Origin: Bacillota bacterium | GTDB taxonomy: Bacteria; Bacillota; Clostridia; Lachnospirales; Lachnospiraceae | Assembly: GCA_023412855.1 (NCBI GenBank) | Contig: JAEZRJ010000052.1 | Coordinates: 1-38,419 of the forward strand | DNA length: 38,419 nt | Direction of reading: 5' to 3' | Part shown: positions 15,845-24,200 of the stretch, one piece after another | How positions within the stretch are numbered: position 1 is the stretch's first letter | Layout of the letters: each line of letters starts with the position of its first letter | The notes under the pieces: generated by a model | The model's database searches: none | The model's input: only the letters and a program-made list of their open reading frames with translations | What the model was told of the DNA's origin: nothing | Program-made: the position numbers and the translations under genes

Positions 15845-18148
15845 TTACTTCATTTCTAAATTTTCAATCTCTTTCCACCATTTGTAATATGTGGTCACGC
15901 CTGGTGTAAAGGTGTCCGCCTTAATACGTTCAGGACTGTAGATAATGCAGTTCTGTCTCTGGTAAACCGGAATCTCAACCGCCCAATCCATAATGATGTT
16001 TAAGCATTCTTTATAAATGGATTTACGGTAGCTCTGATCTGCGCTCGTTCTCGCATCCATGATATAAGCATCCAAATCCGGGTCTGCAATTTGATAGTAA
16101 TTGCTTGCAGTGCTCGCGCTATGGTATGTCTGATACATATCCGGGTCGGGTTCTGCCTGCCATGCCGCTACCCAAAGTTCCTGCGTACGCGCATTTGTTT
16201 TGTCCCATAAAATATTCGTATCGGTAGGATCGTTGATTTCCAATGTAAATCCGATCGTCTCGAATGCCGCTTTCGCATCCGTAAGGATTGCAAAGCTGGG
16301 GTGATCACCCTTACCGTCACCGCCGATTATAACTTCATAAGTCAGCTTCGCGCCTGCCGGAGCTGCTGTCAGCTTGCCGTCTGCTACAGTATAACCAGCC
16401 GCTTCGAAATATCCCAGCGCTGCTTCAATTGCCGCTTCATATTTCTCTTCCGCACTCATCGAATCCGTATAAATCGGATTGCCCTCTACATCCACAGAAT
16501 AAGCTACCTGATATCCTTCATCGGATTTCTGGGGAGCTGCCCATGATGTATTGGAAATAGGATAGTTAATTACGCTTGCCGCATCGCCGTAGTAGGAATC
16601 GATAGATACGTCACGGTATACGGAAAGAATCGTAGAGATTGCTTTTCTTAAGTCTTTCGATTGCTCGGAGGATGCTTCTCCGCCTACATTGACTGTGTCC
16701 GCATTGATACCGATATAGCCGTATCCCAGATTATCCACACGGTCCGTCATAATAACATCTCCGTTAAGCTCTCCGTTGCCATTGATTTCGGCAATCTGCT
16801 CAAATGCCTTTTTACTTCCGTCAGGATTTGATAAATCAGCGGTGCCCTGCTGTACCGCGGGAATCAAATCAGATTCATCCGATTCCTTAAACTGTACGTT
16901 TTTAGTTTTCGGAGCACCCTTGAAGTAAGAATCATTTGCTTCATAGTAAACGACCCTGTTTTCGAATTTTACAAATTTATAAGGACCTGCGCCCATAGGC
17001 TTAGTTGCTTTATCTTTTACGATGCTCAGGTCGCCTCTGGGGAAGCCGAACTGGTTGTTGTCATAATCATACTGCGCTTTATCGCCATAGTAATGAAGCG
17101 GAGCAATACCAAGTTCAACAAACTTGTAAATCGCTGCAGCGTCAAATCCTTTTATCGTAACTGACACTTCATAATCGCCAAGTTTTTTAACGCCTTCGAT
17201 ATTGGGAACTGCTTCGCCTTCGCCCGCAGCCACCTTTTCTTCGATCAGCAGTTTCTCTGCCAGTGAAGTAGCATCGGCTTCAAAATAAGCTTCATCTCCC
17301 GCATAATTGCTTCCAAGAGTTTTATAATCTCCGCCGTACATCGCTATGACATCGCTTACGATAGTATCATAATCTTTTCCTGCCATATCATAGGAGTCAT
17401 CCGTGCTGTAGCAGGCTACAAAGAATTCTTCAGCAGAAGCTGCACCCTGTGCTTCATAATTTTCCGTACACCAATCTTTTTCTGCTGTCAAGGTCGGTGC
17501 GATTATGTTTTCAGAAATTGCTGTCTGAAGCGCTTCCGGCATTTCCTCCATATAAGCAGCCACATCATCAGCCGTTACGCTGTCCGCTGCCGTAGAGTTT
17601 GCCTGATAATTCTTAAGGCCTACGATAGGAAGTGTGTTCAATACAGTAAATCCGTCATAAGCAGGATCTAAATATACATATAAGTTAAAAATAACATCAT
17701 CTGCCGTGAGAGGCTCTCCATCGCTGAAGGTAATATCTTCGCGCAGCTTAAAGTCATAAGTTGTCGTATCATTATCGTTCTGTGTTACCGTTGTATCGGC
17801 AATTCCCGTATAAGTATAATCTGTTCCGGCGTAATTGTTGGTCTCTCCCTCGATTCCATTCATTACGACCGCACCCGAACGATCTACATCCGTCAGCATT
17901 ACCTGTGTCATTGCTGCTACGTCTTTGTCATATTCCGTCTCACTAAAGAACATACTGAATTTCTCGCTGAAATCCTTGTAGCCTACAACCAGGGGCGTAT
18001 CGCTTCCTGTCTGCGCAGCGCTTTCATCTGTGGCTTCCTTCTCTGCAGCGGGTGTTTCGGTTGTTGATGTATTGCCGGAACCGCATGCCGCTAAAGTACT
18101 GATTACCATTACAGACGCAAGCATAAGAGAAATGATTCTCTTTTTCAT
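15845..18148 (-). CDS. oppA: Oligopeptide-binding lipoprotein OppA-like, enlarged
   Basis: The 767-residue protein has a lipoprotein signal peptide ending in LAAC (Cys22), then a Thr/Glu/Ala-rich linker. SBP_bac_5 hallmarks are seen: FKLREDITFSDGEPLTADD at about 133-151 and GAGPYKF at about 387-393, ending in a C-terminal lobe with PDPDMYQTYH. Usual OppA proteins are 520-600 residues; here about 140 extra residues (about 175-318) separate the first lobe's hallmark from the strand GDYEVSVTIKG. It captures peptides for OppBCDF. AGGAGG lies 8 bases before the ATG and a good extended -10 promoter is at 18209-18237. Confidence 0.93.
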   Translation of the reverse strand: MKKRIISLMLASVMVISTLAACGSGNTSTTETPAAEKEATDESAAQTGSDTPLVVGYKDFSEKFSMFFSETEYDKDVAAMTQVMLTDVDRSGAVVMNGIEGETNNYAGTDYTYTGIADTTVTQNDNDTTTYDFKLREDITFSDGEPLTADDVIFNLYVYLDPAYDGFTVLNTLPIVGLKNYQANSTAADSVTADDVAAYMEEMPEALQTAISENIIAPTLTAEKDWCTENYEAQGAASAEEFFVACYSTDDSYDMAGKDYDTIVSDVIAMYGGDYKTLGSNYAGDEAYFEADATSLAEKLLIEEKVAAGEGEAVPNIEGVKKLGDYEVSVTIKGFDAAAIYKFVELGIAPLHYYGDKAQYDYDNNQFGFPRGDLSIVKDKATKPMGAGPYKFVKFENRVVYYEANDSYFKGAPKTKNVQFKESDESDLIPAVQQGTADLSNPDGSKKAFEQIAEINGNGELNGDVIMTDRVDNLGYGYIGINADTVNVGGEASSEQSKDLRKAISTILSVYRDVSIDSYYGDAASVINYPISNTSWAAPQKSDEGYQVAYSVDVEGNPIYTDSMSAEEKYEAAIEAALGYFEAAGYTVADGKLTAAPAGAKLTYEVIIGGDGKGDHPSFAILTDAKAAFETIGFTLEINDPTDTNILWDKTNARTQELWVAAWQAEPDPDMYQTYHSASTASNYYQIADPDLDAYIMDARTSADQSYRKSIYKECLNIIMDWAVEIPVYQRQNCIIYSPERIKADTFTPGVTTYYKWWKEIENLEMK

Positions 18149-18208
18149 AAATTTTTCCTCCTTTTTGGTTTTATTTGTATTATTGTATGCAGCAATACAG
18201 CTGCCTTT

Positions 18209-18237
18209 ATCTTAGCACGATTACAACTTGTATACAA
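18209..18237 (-). promoter_or_regulatory. oppA promoter with overlapping palindrome
   Basis: The minus strand reads TTGTAT (18237-18232), a 17-bp spacer, and TAAGAT (18214-18209) with an extended TGC before it. The -35 hexamer is half of a perfect palindrome TTGTATACAA (18228-18237), which could be an operator. Confidence 0.7.
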
Positions 18238-18277
18238 TTTGCAAATCATACCAAAAACACAAAGAAGTCCCGTTTAT

Positions 18278-18847
18278 TTACGGAACCTCGCTGTTATACT
18301 CGCCTATCATAACCCCTTTTTTCAGATTTTGCAAGTACTTCTTCTGTATAAATGACAAGCAAAAAATGGCAATATTTTCGAATAAAAATACAACTTCGCG
18401 TACAACTAAAAAGTCTTCTCCTCCACGAAATCTCAGGAAAATAAAGATGGAATCCGCCATACAAAGATATAACGAAACCGACATAATTCCTATACAATTC
18501 CGATACATCCTCCCCAGTGCCCTATCGTAGACCGGCCGCTCCATTTTTTCATTCAGCTTAAGGGATGCGACCGTTCCTAATGATAAATATACGGCAGGGA
18601 GGAATAAAAATACATACGGAACCGCTATAAAAAAATTACGACTTCCTTCATTATCCAGCATTCCTGCCGTAATAATGAGCAAAAAGTAAAGAAGCACAAA
18701 AACAGAATTTTTTATAAAAATTTTCTTTTTTTCGGCTTCAGCACCAGGAAACAGATAATAATCTCCTGCATACCGATACCGTTTTTCTTCCTTGTCATTC
18801 TTCCCGGTTCCAGTCTCAAAGACATAATCTTTGTGGTATTTCTTCAT
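18278..18847 (-). CDS. Four-TM membrane protein of unknown function
   Basis: The 189-residue product has a hydrophilic N-terminus (about 1-45) rich in Lys, Tyr and Glu, then four hydrophobic helices at roughly 47-66, 71-93, 116-136 and 146-165, and a short C-terminal tail. I recognise no family or catalytic motif. It starts 3 bp after the M3 oligopeptidase stop codon, so the two are almost certainly co-transcribed and co-translated. It may continue into the oppA transcript. Confidence 0.75.
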   Translation of the reverse strand: MKKYHKDYVFETGTGKNDKEEKRYRYAGDYYLFPGAEAEKKKIFIKNSVFVLLYFLLIITAGMLDNEGSRNFFIAVPYVFLFLPAVYLSLGTVASLKLNEKMERPVYDRALGRMYRNCIGIMSVSLYLCMADSIFIFLRFRGGEDFLVVREVVFLFENIAIFCLSFIQKKYLQNLKKGVMIGEYNSEVP

Positions 18848-18850
18848 ACT

Positions 18851-20524
18851 TTATACCATTTTGCTTTCCAATTTCTCTATCACGCTGCGGATGCAACCAT
18901 CCTCGAAAGGGCTTTCCAGCCCGACCTCTTTCAGCATATCCGTATAGAAATCCTTTGCGGACAACTCGCAGAGTTTCAGGTAGCTCTTCCATGCTTCTTC
19001 GTAATTCCCGTCCATTTTAGCCTTATATTGGAAGGCACAAGTCTGAGCCAAACAATAATCGATATAATAAAAAGGCGAATTGTAAATATGCTGCTGCTTC
19101 TGCCAGAAGCCCCCTTTGCTAAAGAACAGATCATCCTCATAATCCATATGAGGTCTGTACTCTTTTTCCAGCTCAAGCCACGCCGCCCGCCTCTCCTTCG
19201 GAGTCATATTGGGATTCGCATAAGCGATATGCTGGAATTCATCCACCATGCAGCCATAAGGGATGAATGCAGCCGCATCCTCCAAGTGCATGCTCTTGTA
19301 ATCCTGTGCTCTGTCGCCGAAGAAAAGCTCCGTCCACTCTTCCGCAAAGAATTCCATGGACATGGAGTGGATTTCCGCCGTCTCCATAGTAATGTCCCTA
19401 TGCTCCTGAATCGGATCCTTGCCTGACAGATAGCCTTGGAACGCGTGTCCGCATTCATGTGTAATTACGTCCACATCTCCGCTTGTTCCGTTGAAGTTAG
19501 CAAAAATGAACGGGGCGCCGTAAACCGGAAGGTAAGTCATATAACCGCCCGCCTTTTTCGTCTTTCTTCCAAGCACATCGAACAGTTCATTTTTCATCAT
19601 AAAATCAAAGAATTCTTTCGTCTCCCGGGACATCTCAGAGTACATCTTCTGCCCGGCACTCATAATTTCCTCCGGCGTACCGGAAGGCGCAGGGTTGCCG
19701 TCCAAAAAGTAAACTGCCGTATCGATATAGGAAAGTTTATTAAGCCCAAGACGTTCCCTCCTCCTCTCGTGCATTTTCTCCGCGAAAGGAACGAAGTACT
19801 TTTTGATCTGATTTCTGTAGTTCTCCACCATGGTCTTGTCGTAGCTGTTACGTCTCATCCGATAATAGCCCAGCTCCACGTAATTCTCATAACCCATCTG
19901 CCTTGCCTGCTCAGTTCTGTTCTTCACCAGCTTATCGTATATCTCATCCAGCTCGTCTTCTACAGAGAGGAAAAAGGCGCTGTATTTCTCATAAGCTTTC
20001 TTGCGTATATTTCTGTCGCTGTTTGTAAGGTGGGGGCGCATCAGAGAAAGATTCAGCATCTCGCCCTCCCATTCTATTTCAGCCGAAGCGATCAGTTTGT
20101 TGTATCTGGTAATAAGCGCATTTTCCTCCTGCATGAGAGGGATCAGCTTCTTATCAAAAGATTTGATTTCCAGCTCAATATTCTTAAAGGCCACCTTCCC
20201 TATCTTGCCCTCTAAATAAGAACGGTACGGAGAATCGTACATCGCTTGCCTATATTCCACCATCAAATTGGCAAGCTTCGGCTCCACTTCGTCATAGTAT
20301 TCCTTTTCCTTTTCATAAAATTTATTGGCAGTATCGATGTCGTAGCGGATACCGGCAATGGTCATTGTCGTTTCCACTTTATTAGAAAAGGTATAGAACT
20401 TTTGATGTACCGCAAACTGTTCCTCACCGCTTCCAGCATTTTTAAATTCCTCGATAATCTGACGAAATTCCTTCTCTACATCTTCGTATTTGGCCCTTTC
20501 ATAGGGCATATCCTTAAATTTCAT
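18851..20524 (-). CDS. M3 family oligoendopeptidase (PepF-like)
   Basis: This is a 557-residue zinc peptidase of the M3 family, which cleaves short peptides in the cytoplasm. The active site HECGHAFQ is at about 356-363 (His, Glu, His), with the third ligand region ETAEIHSMSMEFF about 25 residues later. No signal peptide is seen. I chose ATG at 20524 because GGAG lies 6 bases before it and related M3 enzymes begin MKFKDMPY; an ATG at 20536 has its AAGG too close. It is upstream of the opp operon and 100 bp downstream of a MarR gene on the same strand, which fits a role in breaking down imported peptides. Confidence 0.92.
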   Translation of the reverse strand: MKFKDMPYERAKYEDVEKEFRQIIEEFKNAGSGEEQFAVHQKFYTFSNKVETTMTIAGIRYDIDTANKFYEKEKEYYDEVEPKLANLMVEYRQAMYDSPYRSYLEGKIGKVAFKNIELEIKSFDKKLIPLMQEENALITRYNKLIASAEIEWEGEMLNLSLMRPHLTNSDRNIRKKAYEKYSAFFLSVEDELDEIYDKLVKNRTEQARQMGYENYVELGYYRMRRNSYDKTMVENYRNQIKKYFVPFAEKMHERRRERLGLNKLSYIDTAVYFLDGNPAPSGTPEEIMSAGQKMYSEMSRETKEFFDFMMKNELFDVLGRKTKKAGGYMTYLPVYGAPFIFANFNGTSGDVDVITHECGHAFQGYLSGKDPIQEHRDITMETAEIHSMSMEFFAEEWTELFFGDRAQDYKSMHLEDAAAFIPYGCMVDEFQHIAYANPNMTPKERRAAWLELEKEYRPHMDYEDDLFFSKGGFWQKQQHIYNSPFYYIDYCLAQTCAFQYKAKMDGNYEEAWKSYLKLCELSAKDFYTDMLKEVGLESPFEDGCIRSVIEKLESKMV

Positions 20525-20623
20525 ATCATTCTCCATTCCTTTTCAGTACCTGCTGACTTTAATTTTCCCGTTAACCTCTTTCCGTAAAACGGGGGGCTTG
20601 GTCTTCGCCAATTGGTGTTTTAC

Positions 20624-21061
20624 TTATTTCTTGCCTGTAAAAAAGTCATTTAAATTCAGAAGCGCTTTCTCCAAAGCAATCTTCTCTTCTTCCGTAAGCC
20701 GGGAGAGTACGGCGTCTATCATTTCCTCATGGAATCGCTTATGATGCTCGTAGGCCCGTTCCCCTTTGGAAGACAAGAATACTAAAACAACACGCCTGTC
20801 TTCTTCGCTTCTTTCCCGGTTCACAAATCCCTTTTTTACCAGACTGTTCACCGCTATAGTGAGCGTGCCTGTAGTAACGCCAAGGGACTTTGCGACGGCA
20901 GTCATATTCTTAGGACTGCCTAAACCGATCGCTTCGATGACGTGCATGTCATTTGTAGTAACTCCTTTATATTCTTCTGTCTGAATCGCCCGTTCCTCTA
21001 TATCATTGATATTCCGAAACAGCTTCACGAGTACATCATTCAGTGTCCGTTTGATTTCCAC
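20624..21061 (-). CDS. MarR family transcriptional regulator
   Basis: The 145-residue protein has the winged-helix core NMTAVAKSLGVTTGTLTIAVNSLVKKGFVNRERSEEDRR at about 50-90, including the DR wing residues, flanked by dimerisation helices. The start codon is GTG at 21061 with GGAG 9 bases upstream. It has a strong promoter of its own (21093-21122). Location ahead of the M3 peptidase on the same strand suggests either local control of peptide genes or a stand-alone role. MarR proteins of this length that act on fatty-acid genes (FabT type) are an alternative; no fab genes are in this window. Confidence 0.88.
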   Translation of the reverse strand: MEIKRTLNDVLVKLFRNINDIEERAIQTEEYKGVTTNDMHVIEAIGLGSPKNMTAVAKSLGVTTGTLTIAVNSLVKKGFVNRERSEEDRRVVLVFLSSKGERAYEHHKRFHEEMIDAVLSRLTEEEKIALEKALLNLNDFFTGKK

Positions 21062-21092
21062 CGTATCACTCTCCGTAACTAATAATAAAGTA

Positions 21093-21122
21093 AGTATAGC
21101 ACGAATTTTCTTGGATGGTCAA
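21093..21122 (-). promoter_or_regulatory. Strong extended -10 promoter for the marR gene
   Basis: The minus strand reads TTGACC (21122-21117), an 18-bp spacer, and TATACT (21098-21093) with TGC immediately before the -10. The imperfect dyad TTTGACCATCCAA (21123-21111) covers the -35 hexamer and may be an autoregulatory site. Confidence 0.75.
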
Positions 21123-21182
21123 ATCTTTCTGATGAAGCACTGAAACCAAAAAAATTAAACACAAAAACCACGATTCTTAATA

Positions 21183-21213
21183 CCCCGGTGTTGCTTTCAC
21201 AGCAATACCGGGG
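21183..21213 (-). terminator. Terminator after the GH16 gene
   Basis: Twelve-base arms (21183-21194 and 21202-21213), identical apart from one G-T wobble, form a GC-rich stem CCCCGG with a 7-base loop. It begins 14 bp after the GH16 stop codon. T-rich sequence follows only after about 10 bases on the minus strand. Confidence 0.75.
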
Positions 21214-21226
21214 CATTTTATATTCA

Positions 21227-24200
21227 TTAATTTTCTGCGTTTTCTGTACTCTCGGTGCCCTCGGCATCCGCTGTTTTTGTCAAGGCTCTCTTCATACGTG
21301 GATAGCCCACTGCCAATACTACGCCGATTGCTGCAGCAAGAAGTATGACGTAGGGCATTATCTGTGTATCATCTCCAGTCTTAACGCTGCCTACTGCCAA
21401 GGCAGTTGCCTTAGCCGCAGTGTCATTCGCCTGACCGTTATCAGCATTTCCTCCGGAGTTTGTGCTGCCGCTGCCTGTACCTTTATTGCCGTTGTCACTA
21501 TTTCCGCTATCGTTATTGTCCGAGTCCTTATAGACGATGGCATAAGCGGAGAAGCGATCCGTCTCAAACTGTATGGTATCCGGGTTCTGATCTAAATCTT
21601 CAAGCAATACTGCCTGACCGTTATGCACCCGTACAATCCAGAAAGTACGATCAGCCTTGCGAAGTTCCTCCGGTATAGTAACTGATACGCGAATCTTATG
21701 ACTCAGTTCCGTTAACTGCTCCGGCTGTGCAGAGCCTGCCGTCTTGAACAGCTCCATATTCAGATAGACTCCCACTGTCCTGCCCTTCAGTACACCGGCA
21801 ATTGCTTCCATATCTGCTGCTGAAGGGTTATTCAGCTGCTCGACATTCAGTGTGATGCGAATATCCTCACCAGCCTCTAAAGCTTTGCGGTCCTCCTCAG
21901 TTAAGAGACTGTCAATTATGCTGCTATCCAGCTCTGTCTTCGGAGCGCCGGCTCCAACTTCTACCACCGCCCCTGCTGACGATGCCTTAATCAGGATTAC
22001 CAGATTAGTATAGCCTTCCACTGCAATCTCTATACGATAATTATCCGCCTGACTCAGATATTCCGCGGGTATGGTAAAGGTACCCTTATCCGCACTCAAA
22101 CACTTATCCAGGCTGATGCGCGCATTCAAAGAAGTCTCATTTATCATAACTACTGCTTTCCTATCTTCGATTGCCTTTAGGAACGCGTTCTTCCACTCTC
22201 CTTCTCTCAGCGTTATAGAGAAGTCCTTTCCCTTTATCAGTCTTCCTCCGGCACTTACTGCATCTGCCGGAACCTCTTTGCATCCGCTATCCGCTGCCAA
22301 AACCTCCATCGTGGCATTCCTCAGATAGAAGTTACCTTCGCCTATCTTCCTGCCGGACAAAAGGTATTTCAGCATAATCGGGTTACCTCCATTTGTCATA
22401 TTCGAGGTAAAGGTGAATTCATAGTCCTTCCATTCCTTCGTGGTAGCGATGGTCTCATGAAGTGCCTCTGCCCAGGTGTTGTCCTCCTGCACCGACATTT
22501 CATAGGTATCTCCCAGGTCGGACTTGGCCTGGAACTTAAGTTTATAATCAATCCCCTTAGTAATGGATACCGGGTGGAACAGCATTTTCTGATAATTAAT
22601 ATCGGCCGTTGCCGCCTGGATGGTAAGCAGCCCATCCTGATTGGTGAATTTAGGATCTCCATTACTCTGGTCATGTCCCTTCCATTCCGTAGAGGGCCAT
22701 ACAAGCGGCTTCATATCCACTCCGGTATAGTCGATAATTACATTATTCTTAGTTGTACGAATCAAGCGGATATTGTCCACAGTAACTACACTGCCCTTTT
22801 CCAAGATCAGAAGGAACTTTCCTTCCTTGTCAGTCATCCCCTTGGGAATGGCAAAGTTTGCTTCATATTTCTTAATACCATCTGCCGCTTTATAGCTGAG
22901 GCTTTCCTTCATATAAACTTTGCTTTCATCCTTGCTGACAAAGGCCACTTGGAAGCTTGTATCCTTCTCACTGCTAAGTTCCATCTCAAAACGATACTGG
23001 TCGCACTGCAAAAGCTCCATTCCCGTCTGGTACAGTCTTGGATTCTCTCCCGTAGCGGTAATAATTGCTTTTCGGTTATAATCCTTATTATCTCCTGAGG
23101 ATACCACGCGGGCTGTCACATCCTGCAGATACCAATAACCCAACCGGTCTGCTCCCTGATCAAAGCTTCCGTTGTAAATCTGATTTCCATCGGCAAGCGG
23201 TGTCTTAGGAATATCCGTGGTATCCTTTACCTCTTCTTCTACCTGCTTAATCGTCACGTTACCGATCCATACGGTTCCTGTATTCAGCCCAAGGTTGAAT
23301 TCCAGACGTGCTGTAGGATCGGAATCCTTATCCATGGTAAAGCGATGGGTAAAGTTCTGTGTCTGTGTGGTCAGTGATGCATCGTAGTTTGTTCCATAAG
23401 CAGACCATCCATTATCCGCATCTCCTGCCGCCTTGACGATTATACTCCTTGCCGCAGATGCCTTTGCGTCAAAGCTAATCTCATAAGTATAGCCTCTCGC
23501 TGCCGGAAAGTGTTTGATCAGCTGTATGGCATAATTCTGATTTCCTCCCTTGGTAATATCTATTTTGGCCATCTTACTGCCGTTTACTGTCTCCACTGCA
23601 CAGGCCGCTTCTCCTCCGAAGTCCTTTCCTACGAAGAACTGCCAGTCGGTATCTGCCGGATTCACTTCCGTCACCGTCTTAAGAGTGGCCATTTGCTTAT
23701 CCCCAAGGTAATCGCCGGCTTCGCCTCTCGGCTGATAAGCAGCACTTTTGAAGGCTTCTGTATCCTTATCCATATCAGGCTGCTCCAGCCCGTCCTCTTG
23801 ATAGCCCGCTTCTTTCTGATAGACTCTTACATAATCAACCTCCATACTGGACGGGAAGCTGGCTTTATTAAGATCTGCCTCCTGATCGAAGGTTCCTCCT
23901 ACCGCCAGATTGAAAATAACGTAAAACGGAACATCAAAGGGCGCTCCGTATGTATAATTTTCAGCATTTCCCTCACCTTTGCTCCAGAAATTGGAAGTAG
24001 TATAGTACGGCACATCATCTACAAGCCAGGTGATCTTCCCCGGTTCCCATTCCAAACTGTAGAGGTGATAACCGCTAATATCCGTTTCCGCCGTATCGAA
24101 GGAATAGCTCTTGCCCGAGAAAATATTGTTCGGCCACTGCGATCCATAATGTATGGCTCCGCCGACTTCTCCGGGCAAACGGCCTCTCGCCTCCATAATA

